64,000 nt of DNA from Lytechinus variegatus (GCF_018143015.1 NC_054754.1:28781830-28845829), one strand, 5' to 3'. Shown: positions 41,426-52,857, numbered from the stretch's first letter. Program-made: numbers and translations. The notes: generated by a model not told the origin, from the letters alone.

Positions 41426-42085
41426 TTTTTCATGGAGAGGGGGGGGGGGTGCTGCCCCAAGGCCCCCTCCCCATTAATTTTTTGTAGGACAGTGCTGTTT
41501 GATAATGATAATTATTAAAGAGTGTACAAGTTGTATCTATGTCATGAATATGCACAAAAGGGCAAGATTCTCATGAAGAATCCTCTTTAAGAAGACGGCT
41601 AAAGAAGATTCTAGAATTATTAGAATTGGGTATAAAAATGCAACTTCATTGTCTTTTGAATTTGAAACATGAATTTTGCAAACTGTCTGTGCTCCCTTAT
41701 CTCTCTATATTGCAAGTCATTTATTCTAGACTCTACATGTTATTTCAGTTTTAGGACTTTGGACCAATAGTATTGGATTTTTTTTTATACTTCAGCCTAG
41801 AATGTGTTGACAAGCATGTGTCAGCATATATATTCGGCTGGGACTACAGTTGCTGAAATCTCAGAACAGATGCCTATTTAAGCTCTCTCTCTTTTGGTGG
41901 AACCCATTGATAAATTCTACCCCTTTGTCCTGATAGGACATTTCTCACCTAAACAAGTTTTATTTTGCACAAATTCGGAACAAAACCTCAATGCTTGACT
42001 CAAGATCTCCATTCGTTTGAGCTTGACTGTTTTCTTAAGGGTTCTCCTGATGTGTATTCTCTCTGTTTGTGTTTCCATGTCGTAG
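41426..42085. other. 5' flank of the first SLC25A26-like gene
   Basis: Contains a G-run at 41441-41450 followed by C-rich sequence and then AT-rich DNA. The 3' end is a splice-acceptor-like pyrimidine stretch ending TCGTAG at 42085. The promoter and any 5' exon were not identified. Confidence 0.35.
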
Positions 42086-42092
42086 ACTCACA

Positions 42093-42938
42093 ATGAATGA
42101 AGATAAGCCACCGTTCCATGTGGCTCTGGCTGCTGGGGCGATAGCTGGTGTTTCCGTTGATGCCTCCCTCTTCCCAATAGACACGGTCAAGACGCGTCTT
42201 CAAAGCTCACAAGGTTTCTGGAAGACAGGAGGATTTCGTGGGATTTACTCCGGTATCTTACCTGCCTTTTTAGGCTCTGCCCCGTCCGCTGCTCTGTTCT
42301 TTACAACATATGAGGCAACAAAGTCTGTGGGAAACCTGCACGTCCCGCAGCAGTATGATTCCTTGGTGCACATGGCTGCAGCATCGTGCGGTGAGGTCAT
42401 GGCGTGTTTGGTACGAGTACCGACCGAGGTTATCAAGCAGCGAGCTCAGGCCACTCGGCAGCCGAGTAGCGGTATCTTCTTCCACACACTCCAGCGTGAG
42501 GGATTGACTGGACTCTACAGGGGCTATTTTGTGACCTTGCTACGGGAGATCCCCTTCTCCCTGATCCAGTTCCCCTTGTGGGAGTTGACCAAGAAGATGT
42601 GGGGTGGTCATCAAGGCCGTCCTGTGGATGCCTGGCAGTCGGCTGTCTGTGGATCCTTTGCGGGAGGCATTGCCGCTGCTGTGACCACTCCTCTCGATGT
42701 CATGAAGACAAGGATCATGCTTGCATCGAAAGACAGCAGTATAGGTAGAGGACTAGTTTCTAAGGTTGCTGGGGACATCATCAGAGAGAAAGGATTAAGA
42801 GGACTCTTTGCTGGTATTGTACCTCGGGTTATGTGGATATCAATAGGAGGGTTTGTGTTCCTAGGAATGTATGAAAAGTCAAAGATAGTAATGCTACGCT
42901 TTCAAGATCAAAGACCAACATATTCTAAAGAAATATAA
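42093..42938 (+). CDS. SLC25A26: Mitochondrial S-adenosylmethionine carrier, paralogue 1 (intronless CDS)
   Basis: 281 residues in one exon. Three mitochondrial-carrier repeats carry the signatures PIDTVK (28-33), PTEVIK (110-115) and PLDVMK (200-205). Six membrane helices are expected. Segments such as VRVPTEVIKQRAQ, GLYRGY, LLREIPFSLIQFPLWE and DAWQSAVCGSFAGG match the SAM carrier SLC25A26 (274 residues in human), which exchanges cytosolic SAM for matrix S-adenosylhomocysteine across the inner membrane. I chose the ATG at 42093 and not an in-frame start further upstream, because a splice acceptor (GTTTCCATGTCGTAG|) ends at 42085. A noncoding 5' exon is therefore likely. The intronless CDS contrasts with the multi-exon human gene. 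An AATAAA at 43751 could be the poly(A) signal. Confidence 0.93.
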   Translation: MNEDKPPFHVALAAGAIAGVSVDASLFPIDTVKTRLQSSQGFWKTGGFRGIYSGILPAFLGSAPSAALFFTTYEATKSVGNLHVPQQYDSLVHMAAASCGEVMACLVRVPTEVIKQRAQATRQPSSGIFFHTLQREGLTGLYRGYFVTLLREIPFSLIQFPLWELTKKMWGGHQGRPVDAWQSAVCGSFAGGIAAAVTTPLDVMKTRIMLASKDSSIGRGLVSKVAGDIIREKGLRGLFAGIVPRVMWISIGGFVFLGMYEKSKIVMLRFQDQRPTYSKEI

Positions 42939-44335
42939 TGGTAGTACATTACAGATCTGTGTTTTTTAGCAACTAACAGTTCACCAGCAAGGAACAGAGT
43001 GTTGAATGCTTACAGTGTATGTCATTGCAGAAGTCTACAACACACGTCAAGTTTTTGTTTGGATCTAATCTTCAGAAATGGGGTGAACTTTGAATTACAG
43101 TTGCCATATGTTTCTGTTGAATAACTTCTGAATGTTTCCATGCTGAAGATGAAGAGTGTACTGGTTTCCCAGTACACCATGTATTTTGTCGCAGGCATGT
43201 TGATCCTGGAAACCACTACTTTTACTGAATAATGTGCCAAAATGTCTTGTGAACACAATCCTCTCTCTGTGTCAATATAGTTACGAAAAGTTGTTGTTGT
43301 TGTTGTTATTTTGAATAGGCAAACTAGTCAGTTTTGACTATTGTTGCCTTATAAATATGCTTTTCTTTTTTTTCAAAATATGATAATTTCTTTGTTCAAA
43401 TTATGTCAGTTTGAAAAGTAAAAGAAAGAAAGGAAAGAAAAGTTTCCAGGAAATTGTGCAAGACCACCTCTCCTGCCCTGTATTAGTATGTTATCCTGAC
43501 AAGCCCGCTCGAGGTGCATTTCGAGGGCGTCTCAGGAGTACAATAAAATTGTATTCCCTATGTCTCTCAAACGTAAGCAGGGGGCGCTCTATCCAATACC
43601 TCGTGGAACTTGATTTAAATTCCGCAGGTGCAAATTTATGTCAAATCGATCGGAACCATATCAACATTATCATTTTTTTTTTAAAAGCGAAAACATTTAT
43701 AGTAGAGTAAATACTGACATTCAAGGGCCATGTGATAAAGTGAAAGTGACAATAAAGGTGCACACATAGATAATATTAAAGCAATATCAGAGTAGTTTAA
43801 AAACAGAAGTGTATCACACCAGTTACCATTTGAAGTACATGTACCATCCAAAACCCGCTGACATTAAACTACTTGCGAATAGCCTGACATAGCACCGCTC
43901 CATTCATAGAAACACAACTGCCAACATCAAGCCTCCTTGATTACCAACAAAGTGAAAAGCAAATTATGACTCATCTCTCCGTGCCTGGAGCAAATAAGTG
44001 ATGGCGTGCATTTGATGATCTGTACAGTAGCAATCTCTTGATCCGTCATATATCTGCAGGCACGGACCCTGATTGAAACTTTGATCAACAAGTAGGTCTT
44101 CACTCAAGACTAGCTTATACACATACACATATTCATGTAAAACTTTTTGTTTCAGTAATTGTATGTTCTGCATTCAGAACCCTGAACTCTAAGTGCTTTC
44201 CATGATATCCAGGCAGAGGTATTCCGTTTTTAAAAAGGAAATTCTAAGAAATGGAGAAATATCTGTTTTGTGTTACTACTCCAAGTGCAGGAAATTACTT
44301 CTTCATGTTTTAAAATATGTATCTGTCATATTTCA
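42939..44335. other. 3' flank of paralogue 1 and spacer
   Basis: Probably the 3' UTR first; AATAAA occurs at 43751-43756. A short (TTG)n stretch lies near 43290. No other coding sequence is supported. Confidence 0.4.
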
Positions 44336-44762
44336 CTTTTAGTCTCTGTGGAACATGTACATGTATGAAATACAAACTTGTTTATTTGGTTTAAAAAATA
44401 CTAAAACCTGTGTTCAACTACATAATTCAGACATTTAATTTGGTCTTTACTGTACATTGTCAAATTAGCCATGTAAAAGTTTTTTCTTGCCTGAATACCC
44501 TTAGGTCATTCCTTGAACATTCTTGTAGTAAAACGAGTCATAAATTTTCATTTTCAAACATTTATTCAATTTCAGACATCAGAATAGTTGATTTCAAACG
44601 ACAAAATTCAATTTCAAACATTGAAACATTGACTTTACATATAAGTTACTGACAGGGCATGTGAATAATTGGTTAGAAATTTATGCCGATCATCACATGG
44701 CTAAAGATTAGGAGCTAATCTTGCCCTAAAAGACTATAAAATCTGACACGAGTCATTGCATT
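44336..44762 (+). repeat. Direct repeat, copy B (425 bp)
   Basis: Direct-orientation copy of 40800-41226, 3.5 kb downstream, with scattered substitutions and small indels. Confidence 0.85.
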
Positions 44763-45703
44763 TAATTAGAAAAAAAAACTTTTTTCATGTTTTTCAAAAT
44801 CAGGGGAATGTTTCACATTCTAATCATGAAGTCTGCATCTTGTTTCTATTTCTATTGGCTGTTTGATTTCTAAGTTACAAATGACTTTCCTCACGACTGG
44901 TGACTGACTTTCTTTCAGTTACAAGTGATATACGTGTATCCCAAATTTGCAGAGGTGTTGATTTACCTCCCAAGGAAGGATTAGCATTTGTTTGTAAAGT
45001 CATTTGCAAACTCTAGATCTAACTTTTGAGAATAATTGACATAGAAGCATCATCAGTATTTATGATTTACATGTATTTTGTATTGTATGGAAGTATGTAA
45101 GATGTACATGTACTGTATTTTTACATTCTGCAATGAAAATTATGATCATGCTTTTATGATTCTTTCATGTTAAAATTTTATCAAGTCCTGAAGTGACAAA
45201 GATGAAAAATTGAAAATTACATTCATTTTTACTTACCGGTATAAGCATTTTTTTATTAAATGTTTCATGTACTGAATGTATGAAATTAAATATATTGAAA
45301 TTTATTATTTGTGTATTTTTAGTATTACTTTTGTCTTGTACTTTGCTTTGAATTTGTACAAAATATGACAAACATTGTATGTGTACATGATGATGTGTTT
45401 TAGTATATTATTAGGAGATTTGTTGATAACAGTTTCATGTGCATTAAACAGAAAATGTATCGATTTGGATCATTGGGTATCTCCAATGATGAAAATGGAT
45501 GTTGTTTCTTGATGATTTGCATACATGTAGTTAAAAATTAAAAGGTTGTCTACATAAAATATTTTGAGCATGAGAAATTAAACTCTGAGTAGAGTCATGT
45601 TGAGTGTACTCCTCAATCCTACTCTCGCTCCTTCAACTTTCCCCATTCACCATGTCCGCTGTTCAAATCCCACCAAACTCAGGTCACTGCAACTCTCCCT
45701 GCT
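44763..45703. other. AT-rich spacer
   Basis: No feature that I can support between direct repeat B and the MITE at 45704. Confidence 0.35.
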
Positions 45704-45865
45704 AGGGCCCTGTTCTATAAATGTTACCATTCTGGTAACTTTGCCATCCATTGGTAACTTGCATGGAATCCTTGCTTTTGATTGGCTGTTGATCGGCATT
45801 ACCATGGTAGTTGCATTGGATAGCAAAGTTAATACCATGATAGTAAATTTTATGCAAAGGGTCTC
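45704..45865. mobile_element. Palindromic MITE
   Basis: AGGGCCCTGTTCTATAAATG at 45704 and the reverse complement of TTTTATGCAAAGGGTCT at 45865 begin imperfect arms of about 55-60 bp. These include GGTAACTTTGCCATCCA and its near complement TTGGATAGCAAAGTTAATACC. Confidence 0.7.
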
Positions 45866-46817
45866 CAGGTGTAGTAAAATGGGAACCCGATAGGCAGGAA
45901 TTCTATTCCTGGTCTCAAATTAAGAATTGAAAATATGAACTAAACATGACTCTACTTGCAGTCATGTTGTATTACTCCTTTGGTTTAACGGACAGAACTT
46001 ATTTGTATTGATTCTGAGGAAGGCTTTGTCTACACTTAAAAGATCACATAATGTCTTTGATTCAGGAGAAAAATACATGTATGTTCACGTTATTATCAGA
46101 GTTTTAAACTGTGTGTGAAATGCACAATGTCTTACTTGTTCATGTTGTAGTACAGTGTCAAATCTTGATTTTGAGTAAAAAAAAAGTAATTGAGAAGGAA
46201 TGTACATTCATCCAAACCAGTGTACCTTTTGTTTACAAGTAATGTGATTATTTTCTGAAAATGAATTCAAAACTTTTGCTTAACATTATTTTTATTGTTG
46301 GAAAAACATGAGCCCCTATCAGATATGCACGAAAGTGTTGCAAATAATGTAATAGCCAAGTGATTAATTGAAAAATAATCTTTGAAATGAAATGTTGAAT
46401 CTTCATGGATGTCTTCTAGGTAAAGTAACAAGAAATTCCATATTTAGCATCTTGCCATTATCCTTCGTGTGGCCACCTATTTTATTCTTCAAATGGAAAA
46501 CACAAACACTTTTTTTTCTAGATGGAGTTTATCCAGGCTGGTTTGTTATGCTACTTGTAAATTACTCATTTTTGAAAAAGGAATAATGCAATCTTTTGTT
46601 TCTACTTTAGCAATCCATATTTTTGCCTTTGAAATTTGAGTTTGATTGGACCATTTATAAAAAAGTGTGAGGACTTGAAAACTGACAATTGAAAGATGAC
46701 AGGATTGGACATCTACATGTACTGTTTAGCGGGTCATTTGAAAAGAAGGACAATTTTTTTATAGTTAATATAAATGGCAGGGTGCTAAACATGTATTCTC
46801 TCCTTACTTTGCCTCAG
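45866..46817. other. 5' flank of the second SLC25A26-like gene
   Basis: AT-rich without coding signal. It ends in a splice-acceptor-like CTCCTTACTTTGCCTCAG at 46817. Confidence 0.35.
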
Positions 46818-46833
46818 ATATGACTTATGAAGA

Positions 46834-47649
46834 ATGAGTGATCAGATCCCATCTCTTCCTGCGGCTCTCCTGGCGGGAGGGGTGACAGGAACTATCGTAG
46901 ACTGTACCCTCCATCCCATCGACACTATCAAGACCAGACTACAGACTCCTGGTGGCTTGTGGAAGGCAGGTGGGTTCCGAGGTTCTTTCGCAGGTATCTT
47001 GCCTGTTCTCATAGTCACGGCTCCCAACTCGGCCATATTCTTTGGCACCTACGAGACTGCAAAGGCACTTGGTGAGGCGCATCTCCCGGCGAAGTATGAG
47101 CCATGGATCATGATGTCCGGTGCAACGGCCGGGGAAGTGTCTTCGTTGTTGATACGGGTTCCTGCGGAAGTCGTCAAACAGCGTGCACAGGCCACTAGGA
47201 AACCGAGCCTCGCCATCCTAGGGGATGTTCTGAAGCAAGACGGATACCGTGGCCTTTACAGAGGATTTGCCAGTACGGTCTTGAGGGACGCACCTTATGC
47301 CTTTGTGCAGTATCCGCTATGGGAACTCTGCAAGAGGATCTGGGCAAGGCAGCAGGGACATCCGGTGACAGTGTGGCAGTCTGGTATATGTGGTGCTATA
47401 GCGGGTGGTTTTGCGGGAATTGTCACAACACCCTGTGATGTGGTGAAGACAAGAGTCATGCTTGGAGGACAAGGATCTAAGGGCCACATTGATCGTATTC
47501 CAGATGTCTTCAGAACTCTCCTCAGGGAGAAGGGAGTTAGGGGGTTGTTCTATGGAGTTGTGCCTCGTTTCATTTGGATGTCTGTTGGTGGGGCATACTT
47601 TCTTGGGCTCTATGAAAAGTGCAAAATTCAATTTATGCAGTATGTGTAA
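46834..47649 (+). CDS. SLC25A26: Mitochondrial S-adenosylmethionine carrier-like, paralogue 2 (intronless CDS)
   Basis: 271 residues in one exon, collinear without gaps with paralogue 1 over the first 210 residues (109 of 210 identical by my count). Carrier signatures are PIDTIK (28-33), PAEVVK (110-115) and PCDVVK (200-205). The SAM-carrier hallmarks VPAEVVKQRAQ, LYRGF and VWQSGICGAIAGG are kept, while LREIPFSLIQFPLWE has become a more divergent LRDAPYAFVQYPLWE. Transport of SAM is likely from family membership, but substrate change after duplication is possible. The ATG at 46834 lies 17 bases after a splice acceptor at 46817, so a 5' noncoding exon is probable. Two tiny upstream ORFs lie in that short leader. 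The two paralogues are on the same strand, with 3.9 kb between stop and start. Confidence 0.9.
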   Translation: MSDQIPSLPAALLAGGVTGTIVDCTLHPIDTIKTRLQTPGGLWKAGGFRGSFAGILPVLIVTAPNSAIFFGTYETAKALGEAHLPAKYEPWIMMSGATAGEVSSLLIRVPAEVVKQRAQATRKPSLAILGDVLKQDGYRGLYRGFASTVLRDAPYAFVQYPLWELCKRIWARQQGHPVTVWQSGICGAIAGGFAGIVTTPCDVVKTRVMLGGQGSKGHIDRIPDVFRTLLREKGVRGLFYGVVPRFIWMSVGGAYFLGLYEKCKIQFMQYV

Positions 47650-48329
47650 ATTACTAAGTAATCAGCTAAAAAAAAAACAAAATTATGCCTCTACCCCAAA
47701 AAGATGCCAGTGATGTAAATGTATAGGTTCTGTGTTGTCTGTTCATCCAGATAGTAAATACTAGTACTTGTTTTGCGGATGAAACAGCGATGCACTTCAA
47801 GAAGATTCCATTGCTGACTTCATATCCTGCAGCTGTGTTCTTTCCCCAGATCACTTAAAAGAATCAGAATCAGGAACAGATACATGCATACTTTTTGCAG
47901 AATCTTTGTGAAATATTGACTTTCTCAAGGAACTTTATTAATTAACTTAATACAGTAATGCTGCATATACTTGAGAATAATTCTATTTCAATCGATAAAT
48001 TGTAACTTATTATCAACTCATCATGCAACGGATGTAATTCTGTACTTGTACATTCCAGAATGAGACAATTTTGATAAACGATAAATTCAGTTCATGTAAA
48101 AAACACTTATTTTAATATATTAGGCAGCTATATATTTGTAACAAAACATCTGTGATACATTCAAAGGCGTGAATAGTGTGCTGGTAGATCGTAAAGCTTC
48201 ATCAATAGAATACATGTGATCAGTATGGTCTGATCAGTTGGCAAGGCCAACTACTTATTTGGTTGAGAAAATTCCCATAATTTGATTTAATATTAATAAT
48301 AATAAAAATGATGACCTTGGAAAAGTCTC
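47650..48329. other. 3' flank of paralogue 2
   Basis: Probable 3' UTR and AT-rich spacer. No clear poly(A) signal choice and no other gene. Confidence 0.35.
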
Positions 48330-48506
48330 AGGTGGGTGTTTCATAAAGCTGTTAGTAAGTTAAGAGCGACTTTGAGAACGACTGGTGATTCCTTCTTGTG
48401 GTAAGTGGTATATTGAATAAGCGATGGTTAAGCGTGTAAGAAAGGATCCCCAGTCATTCTTAAAGTCGCTCTTAACTTACAAACAGCTTTATGAAACGGC
48501 CCCCTG
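48330..48506. mobile_element. Palindromic MITE, family M, copy 1
   Basis: GTTTCATAAAGCTGTTAGTA near 48337, with GAGCGACTTTGAGAACGAC, is repeated in reverse complement to about 48506. The arms are about 65 bp. Three more copies follow within 2.5 kb. Confidence 0.85.
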
Positions 48507-48594
48507 ATCTCATAATTTTGTCAAGTAACAGTTACTATTAACTAAATATACGCGAATATTACAAGTATTTTGCTTTCACATTGGCAAAAGTACC

Positions 48595-48772
48595 TGGAGG
48601 CCGTTTCATAAAGCTGTTCGTAAGTTAAGAGCGACTTTAAGAACGACTGGTGATCCTATCTTACGCGCTAAACCATCGCCAATGGTGTATACCATTTACC
48701 AAATGAAAGGATCACCAGTCGTTCTTAAAGTCGCTCTTAACTTACGAACAGCTTTATGAAACACCCACCAGG
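48595..48772. mobile_element. Palindromic MITE, family M, copy 2
   Basis: The best-preserved copy: arms beginning GTTTCATAAAGCTGTTCGTA and ending with its reverse complement TACGAACAGCTTTATGAAAC. The central loop contains ACCATCGCCAATGGT. Confidence 0.9.
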
Positions 48773-49433
48773 TATTTTCTGATCAGGGTAGTTAAGGGTA
48801 AATATCCGGGTCAGAGAATCCTGGGTATTCTCAGAACTTTAAGGTGGTCTGAATATGCTTATTGTCAAATATCTTAAGTTAGTAGGTACATGTAGTATTT
48901 ACTTGAATAAGTGGTTACGAACCACCTCGATCACAGAAATCCCTATTACAAGAACTTTTTTTCAGGCTAAAAATACCTGTTCATTATTCCTGCATTCACT
49001 CCGTCCCGAAACATACCCTTCGGGATAAGTTCCTGAAGTTACGAGCATGCGCAGTATGGTCTGATAAGCAAGCAAGGCGCAAGATTCAAAATCGCTAGCC
49101 CAGCAGCCACCCACAGCGCCCCCGCCCAACTACACGCTGGGCTAAAAAATCCCTTAATTTGCCTTCGCACTGCCAAAATACCTGTGACCTTGGGCAAATC
49201 CCTGCGAAAGTCCTGGCAATTTTAACAAATACCTACTCTTTAGTGGGTATTTTACTTTCGGGGAGATTCCGTATAATTTGCTTTCACACTGCCAAAATAC
49301 CTGAAACTGACGAACTTTGGGGGCGGTATGAAACCAGTTTATGTGATATTCACATATCCCCAAATTTCCTTTGGGAAATCAAGGCCATTGAAGGCTGTGA
49401 TTACTTTGACTGGTTATTGGTGCTCCTCTCATA
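48773..49433. other. Repeat-like spacer
   Basis: Contains an internally repeated word (CACTGCCAAAATACCTG at about 49167 and 49290) and TTTGC(C/T)TTC(G/A)CACTGCC. It is probably a decayed element; the family was not identified. Confidence 0.4.
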
Positions 49434-49667
49434 GGGTGATTTCAAGTACAGTGTTGGCCTTGGTGTTGGTGTTAAAATTTGGATTGCTTCCCCTAGCTCC
49501 ATAACTTATTCAGTTTGTAAGACTGATCCAGATCACATTATTGACATCTCAACAACTAGTGAGCAACTTCTCGAGATCATCTTCATTTCATGTTTGGTGT
49601 TATAATCGTGTAAAAATTTACCTAACACCAACACCAAAAGGTCAACTGAGCTTGAAATCACCCATTG
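49434..49667. mobile_element. MITE with GGGTGATTTCAAG ends
   Basis: GGGTGATTTCAAG at 49434 and CTTGAAATCACCC ending at 49667 are reverse complements. The internal GGTGTTGGTGTTAAAATTT is mirrored by AAAATTTACCTAACACCAAC. Confidence 0.8.
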
Positions 49668-49927
49668 GCCTTGGAGATTTTTTGCGTTTTTTTTTAATTT
49701 TTCAATTTTTGCTCCAACATAGAAATGTGCCCTAGTTTATAGAAATATGGCGTTGCCCTCCTTGCCTGATAAATATTAAATTTTAAGACCCCGATTTGAC
49801 AATGGGTATTGATGAAAATTCAGGTCACCCCAATCTGTGTGTGCAGCAAAGTGACAGTCGTAGTCATCTTGCTTTTCTGTATGAGTTCAGTTTTCAAATT
49901 GTAATGCAGTTGTTATTATATTTAGAA

Positions 49928-50298
49928 GAGCCGTGGTGTTGTGGTTTTGACTCTCTACTTGTAAACAGGGGGTCGTGTGTTCGAATCCCACCACGGTCTA
50001 GCGTTCTTTGGCAAGGCATAAATCCACACTTTGCCACTCTTGACCCAGGTGGTAAATGGGTAGCTGGTACATGTAGGATGTGAAAGTCATTGTACATGTA
50101 GCTTGTCCAGTACTCTGTGCAACCCAAAGGCGACTGACTGGAATACTCCCCAGGGAGTGGAGGATGTGCACACATTGTGTGCGGGAATGACTGATTGAAT
50201 CTGATAACCGGGGTGATAATACATGTATATCTGTAAAGCGCTTAGACACATTGTTTTGTAATAAGCACAATATAAAAGTGGAATATTATTATTATACA
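49928..50298 (+). mobile_element. tRNA-derived SINE, full length
   Basis: The head carries GCCGTGGTGTTGTGGTTTTG (A box) and GTGTGTTCGAATCCCACCAC (B box). The body contains CACTCTTGACCCAGGTGG and GTAAAGCGCTTAGACAC. The tail is ATTATTATTAT. It is related to the minus-strand copy at 55969-56330 in head and part of the body. Confidence 0.85.
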
Positions 50299-50491
50299 AT
50301 TATTGATATTATTCACAAGACACTCAGGTTTCTGAATTAAGGAAAGGTTGACAGTTACAGGATTATTTATGAAAAGTGCTCTGTAATGCCTAGTCTACCT
50401 ACAATGTAGGTCCACCTTATACTGCTGCATGTACATATACGGTAGTGGGATAAAGATTGTCAGTACCACGTTCATACTTTGTGCAATCAGG

Positions 50492-50641
50492 GGGCCTTTT
50501 CATATTAAGCTGTTCGTAAGTTAAGAGCAACTGGTGAACCTTTCTTATGGCTAAACCCTTGCCAATTACCATTTACCACAAGAAAGGATAACCAGTTGTT
50601 CCTAAAGTCGCTTTTAACTTATGAACAGCTTATGATACCAG
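50492..50641. mobile_element. Palindromic MITE, family M, copy 3
   Basis: A degraded copy with AAGCTGTTCGTAAGTTAAGA on the left and its complement TTAACTTATGAACAGCTTA on the right. It abuts copy 4. Confidence 0.75.
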
Positions 50642-50812
50642 GTGGATGCTTTATAAAGCTGTTCGTAAGTTAAGAGCCACTTTAAGAACGACAGGTGAAC
50701 CTTCCTTATGCGCTAAACCATTGCCAATGAATACTAGTATACCATTTACGACAAGAAAGGATCACCAGTCGTTCTTGAAGTTGCTCTTATGAACAGCTTT
50801 ATGAAACCTGGT
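50641..50812. mobile_element. Palindromic MITE, family M, copy 4
   Basis: TATAAAGCTGTTCGTAAG and CGTTCTTGAAGTTGCTCTTA...GAACAGCTTTATGAAAC form the arms. It lies directly next to copy 3. Confidence 0.8.
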
Positions 50813-50999
50813 ATACAGCCTGCAGTCAGTGGTCATGTAGATTATTTGAGATTCATTGTAAATTTACAAAAATTAATAGCAATGAATCTCAGATATTGAA
50901 GTTTTATTATTGTTGACTGTTAGCACAAGTGGATATAAAACCAAGATATAATAGGCCAAAACGGCAATTATACCAAAGTTATACATGTAGTAGATCAAA

Positions 51000-51480
51000 T
51001 GTGTTTAGCCGTCATGGTGTTAATTGATTGAGAATTACCCTAACTGGTAGTAGACCATGTGCTGATTGGACCAAATTGACAGTAGACCAGATATTTGATT
51101 GGTAATATAATGTACATACAGTATTAATAGACAATATGGGAGCTACATGTAGACCAACAGCTATTGATTGTACATAAAGCAATGTGACCAACACCAGTGT
51201 GGGTGAAGTAGTAGTAGATCAACTGGCAGTAGACCAACTGATAATTGGGCCAATTGGCTATTCTACAAAATTGGGAGAGAACCAATGGAATAGTGATTGG
51301 GTTTGGTATTAATAGATGCTTCGTGGAATATGTACAGAGTTACAGACCAAGTGGTAATTGGACCCCAAAATTGGACCAAATGGCAATATGACCAACAGCC
51401 ATGAGGGAGTACACTGTATATCTGGAAGTAGACCAACTGAAAGTAGACCAAGTGTCTCTGGTTATTTATCATGAGGTCAT
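51000..51480. repeat. Iterated GTAGACCAA(C/G)TG motif array
   Basis: Short words GTAGACCA, ATTGGACCAAA and GTAGACCAACTG recur at intervals of about 15-20 bp in clusters (51043-51105, 51205-51255, 51340-51400, 51425-51450). It appears to be a degenerate short-period repeat. The same words, reversed, occur at 56740-56900. Confidence 0.6.
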
Positions 51481-52857
51481 TGACTTTGCATAGATTTATA
51501 ACAGTGTGATTGCCTTTTGACCTTCATATCAATTTCTCACCATATGATAGTAAAGTATACAAAAGGAAATTATGCATGGAACCCAAATGTGTACACAGGC
51601 AAATGTTAGATGTGCATGTGACTTGAATAGAAAAATTTCAATATTTTTTCCCCATCTCTTGCTTTTTTATCATAATAATTTAGTGGTCCCTCTAAAACAA
51701 TTGTATTCCCTTCCAGAATATATTTAGATCTTTCGAGCAATGTATATTATTTGTATTGAGTTAATTAATGCACAATTAATCAATTTTACTACAGAATAAA
51801 GCAGGCATTTGTAGAAATCTATAATAAACCTTTTGTTACCTCAGCCACTCAAATTGCATTTATCATTAGCTTGTAATCGGTCTTTCGTAACTGACCATTT
51901 GTTTTCATTATAGCTTAGATATATTCAATACAAAAATATTCAGTATTAAGAACAGAATGTTGTGGCCAATATGCAACTGTTTGTGTGTTTATCAGTTAAA
52001 TAATGGGTTATTATGAACAATAAAAAGAGTTGCTCCCCCTTTTTCAAATACCATTATGTTTTAATGATCAGAGTTCATAATGAAATATTCTGGGAGAGAT
52101 GTCTTTGAATTCATTGATCAATTCATGTGTGCAGATCAAATTGATGGGCCTACTCATCACAAAGAGCATGCATAAAAGATGAAAATGGCATTTTGAAAAC
52201 TCCTAAGGGTCATTTTGTGGATTTAGTCATTCCGAATTTGGATTATTCTCTTTTGGTGTATGATTAAAAAGCTCATTTGGTCATGTCCCCCCCCACTCCT
52301 CTGCTGGCACATGCTGAAGTTCAATGAGCTTAATTGAAGAAAATGCCAATCTTTTCTAAATTTTGAAATGGTAAAATCCATTCAGTTAATTACAGAAAAA
52401 TGAAACTTGGTATTTTTATCAGCAAACCACACCTAATGTTTTGATTTTTGTAGTGTTATTTATTCCGTAAATCAAGGAATCCCTTTAACTTTGAAAAGGG
52501 ACAATCTTGCTGTTAATGCATTGTAATTCAGTGGATTCACAATATAGTTCACCATCTATCGGTTAAAGCGAACAGGCCAAAATTCTAACTTTGGGGTCGT
52601 CATCGCGCACAGGCACAGGCAGCGCATAGTGCTAGTACTTCAAAAATGAAAACTACATCGCAAGATTTCACCTAAAATGTGTCTAAATTTTGCAAAGAAA
52701 TATGCGGGCAAAGTAAATGGCATGTCCGGTCGAGCCGCATCGGCCAGCACTGAATAATCGCATGTATGCATTCACTTTAGTACTAGTGTGCACAAAAGAT
52801 ACATGGTGCACCATATTGTGAACACACCAAATTCATGCATAATGTGAAGGATCACTG
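51481..52857. other. AT-rich intergenic DNA
   Basis: No gene recognised. It is a possible place for the missing first exon of PPIL3, but I cannot identify one. Confidence 0.3.
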
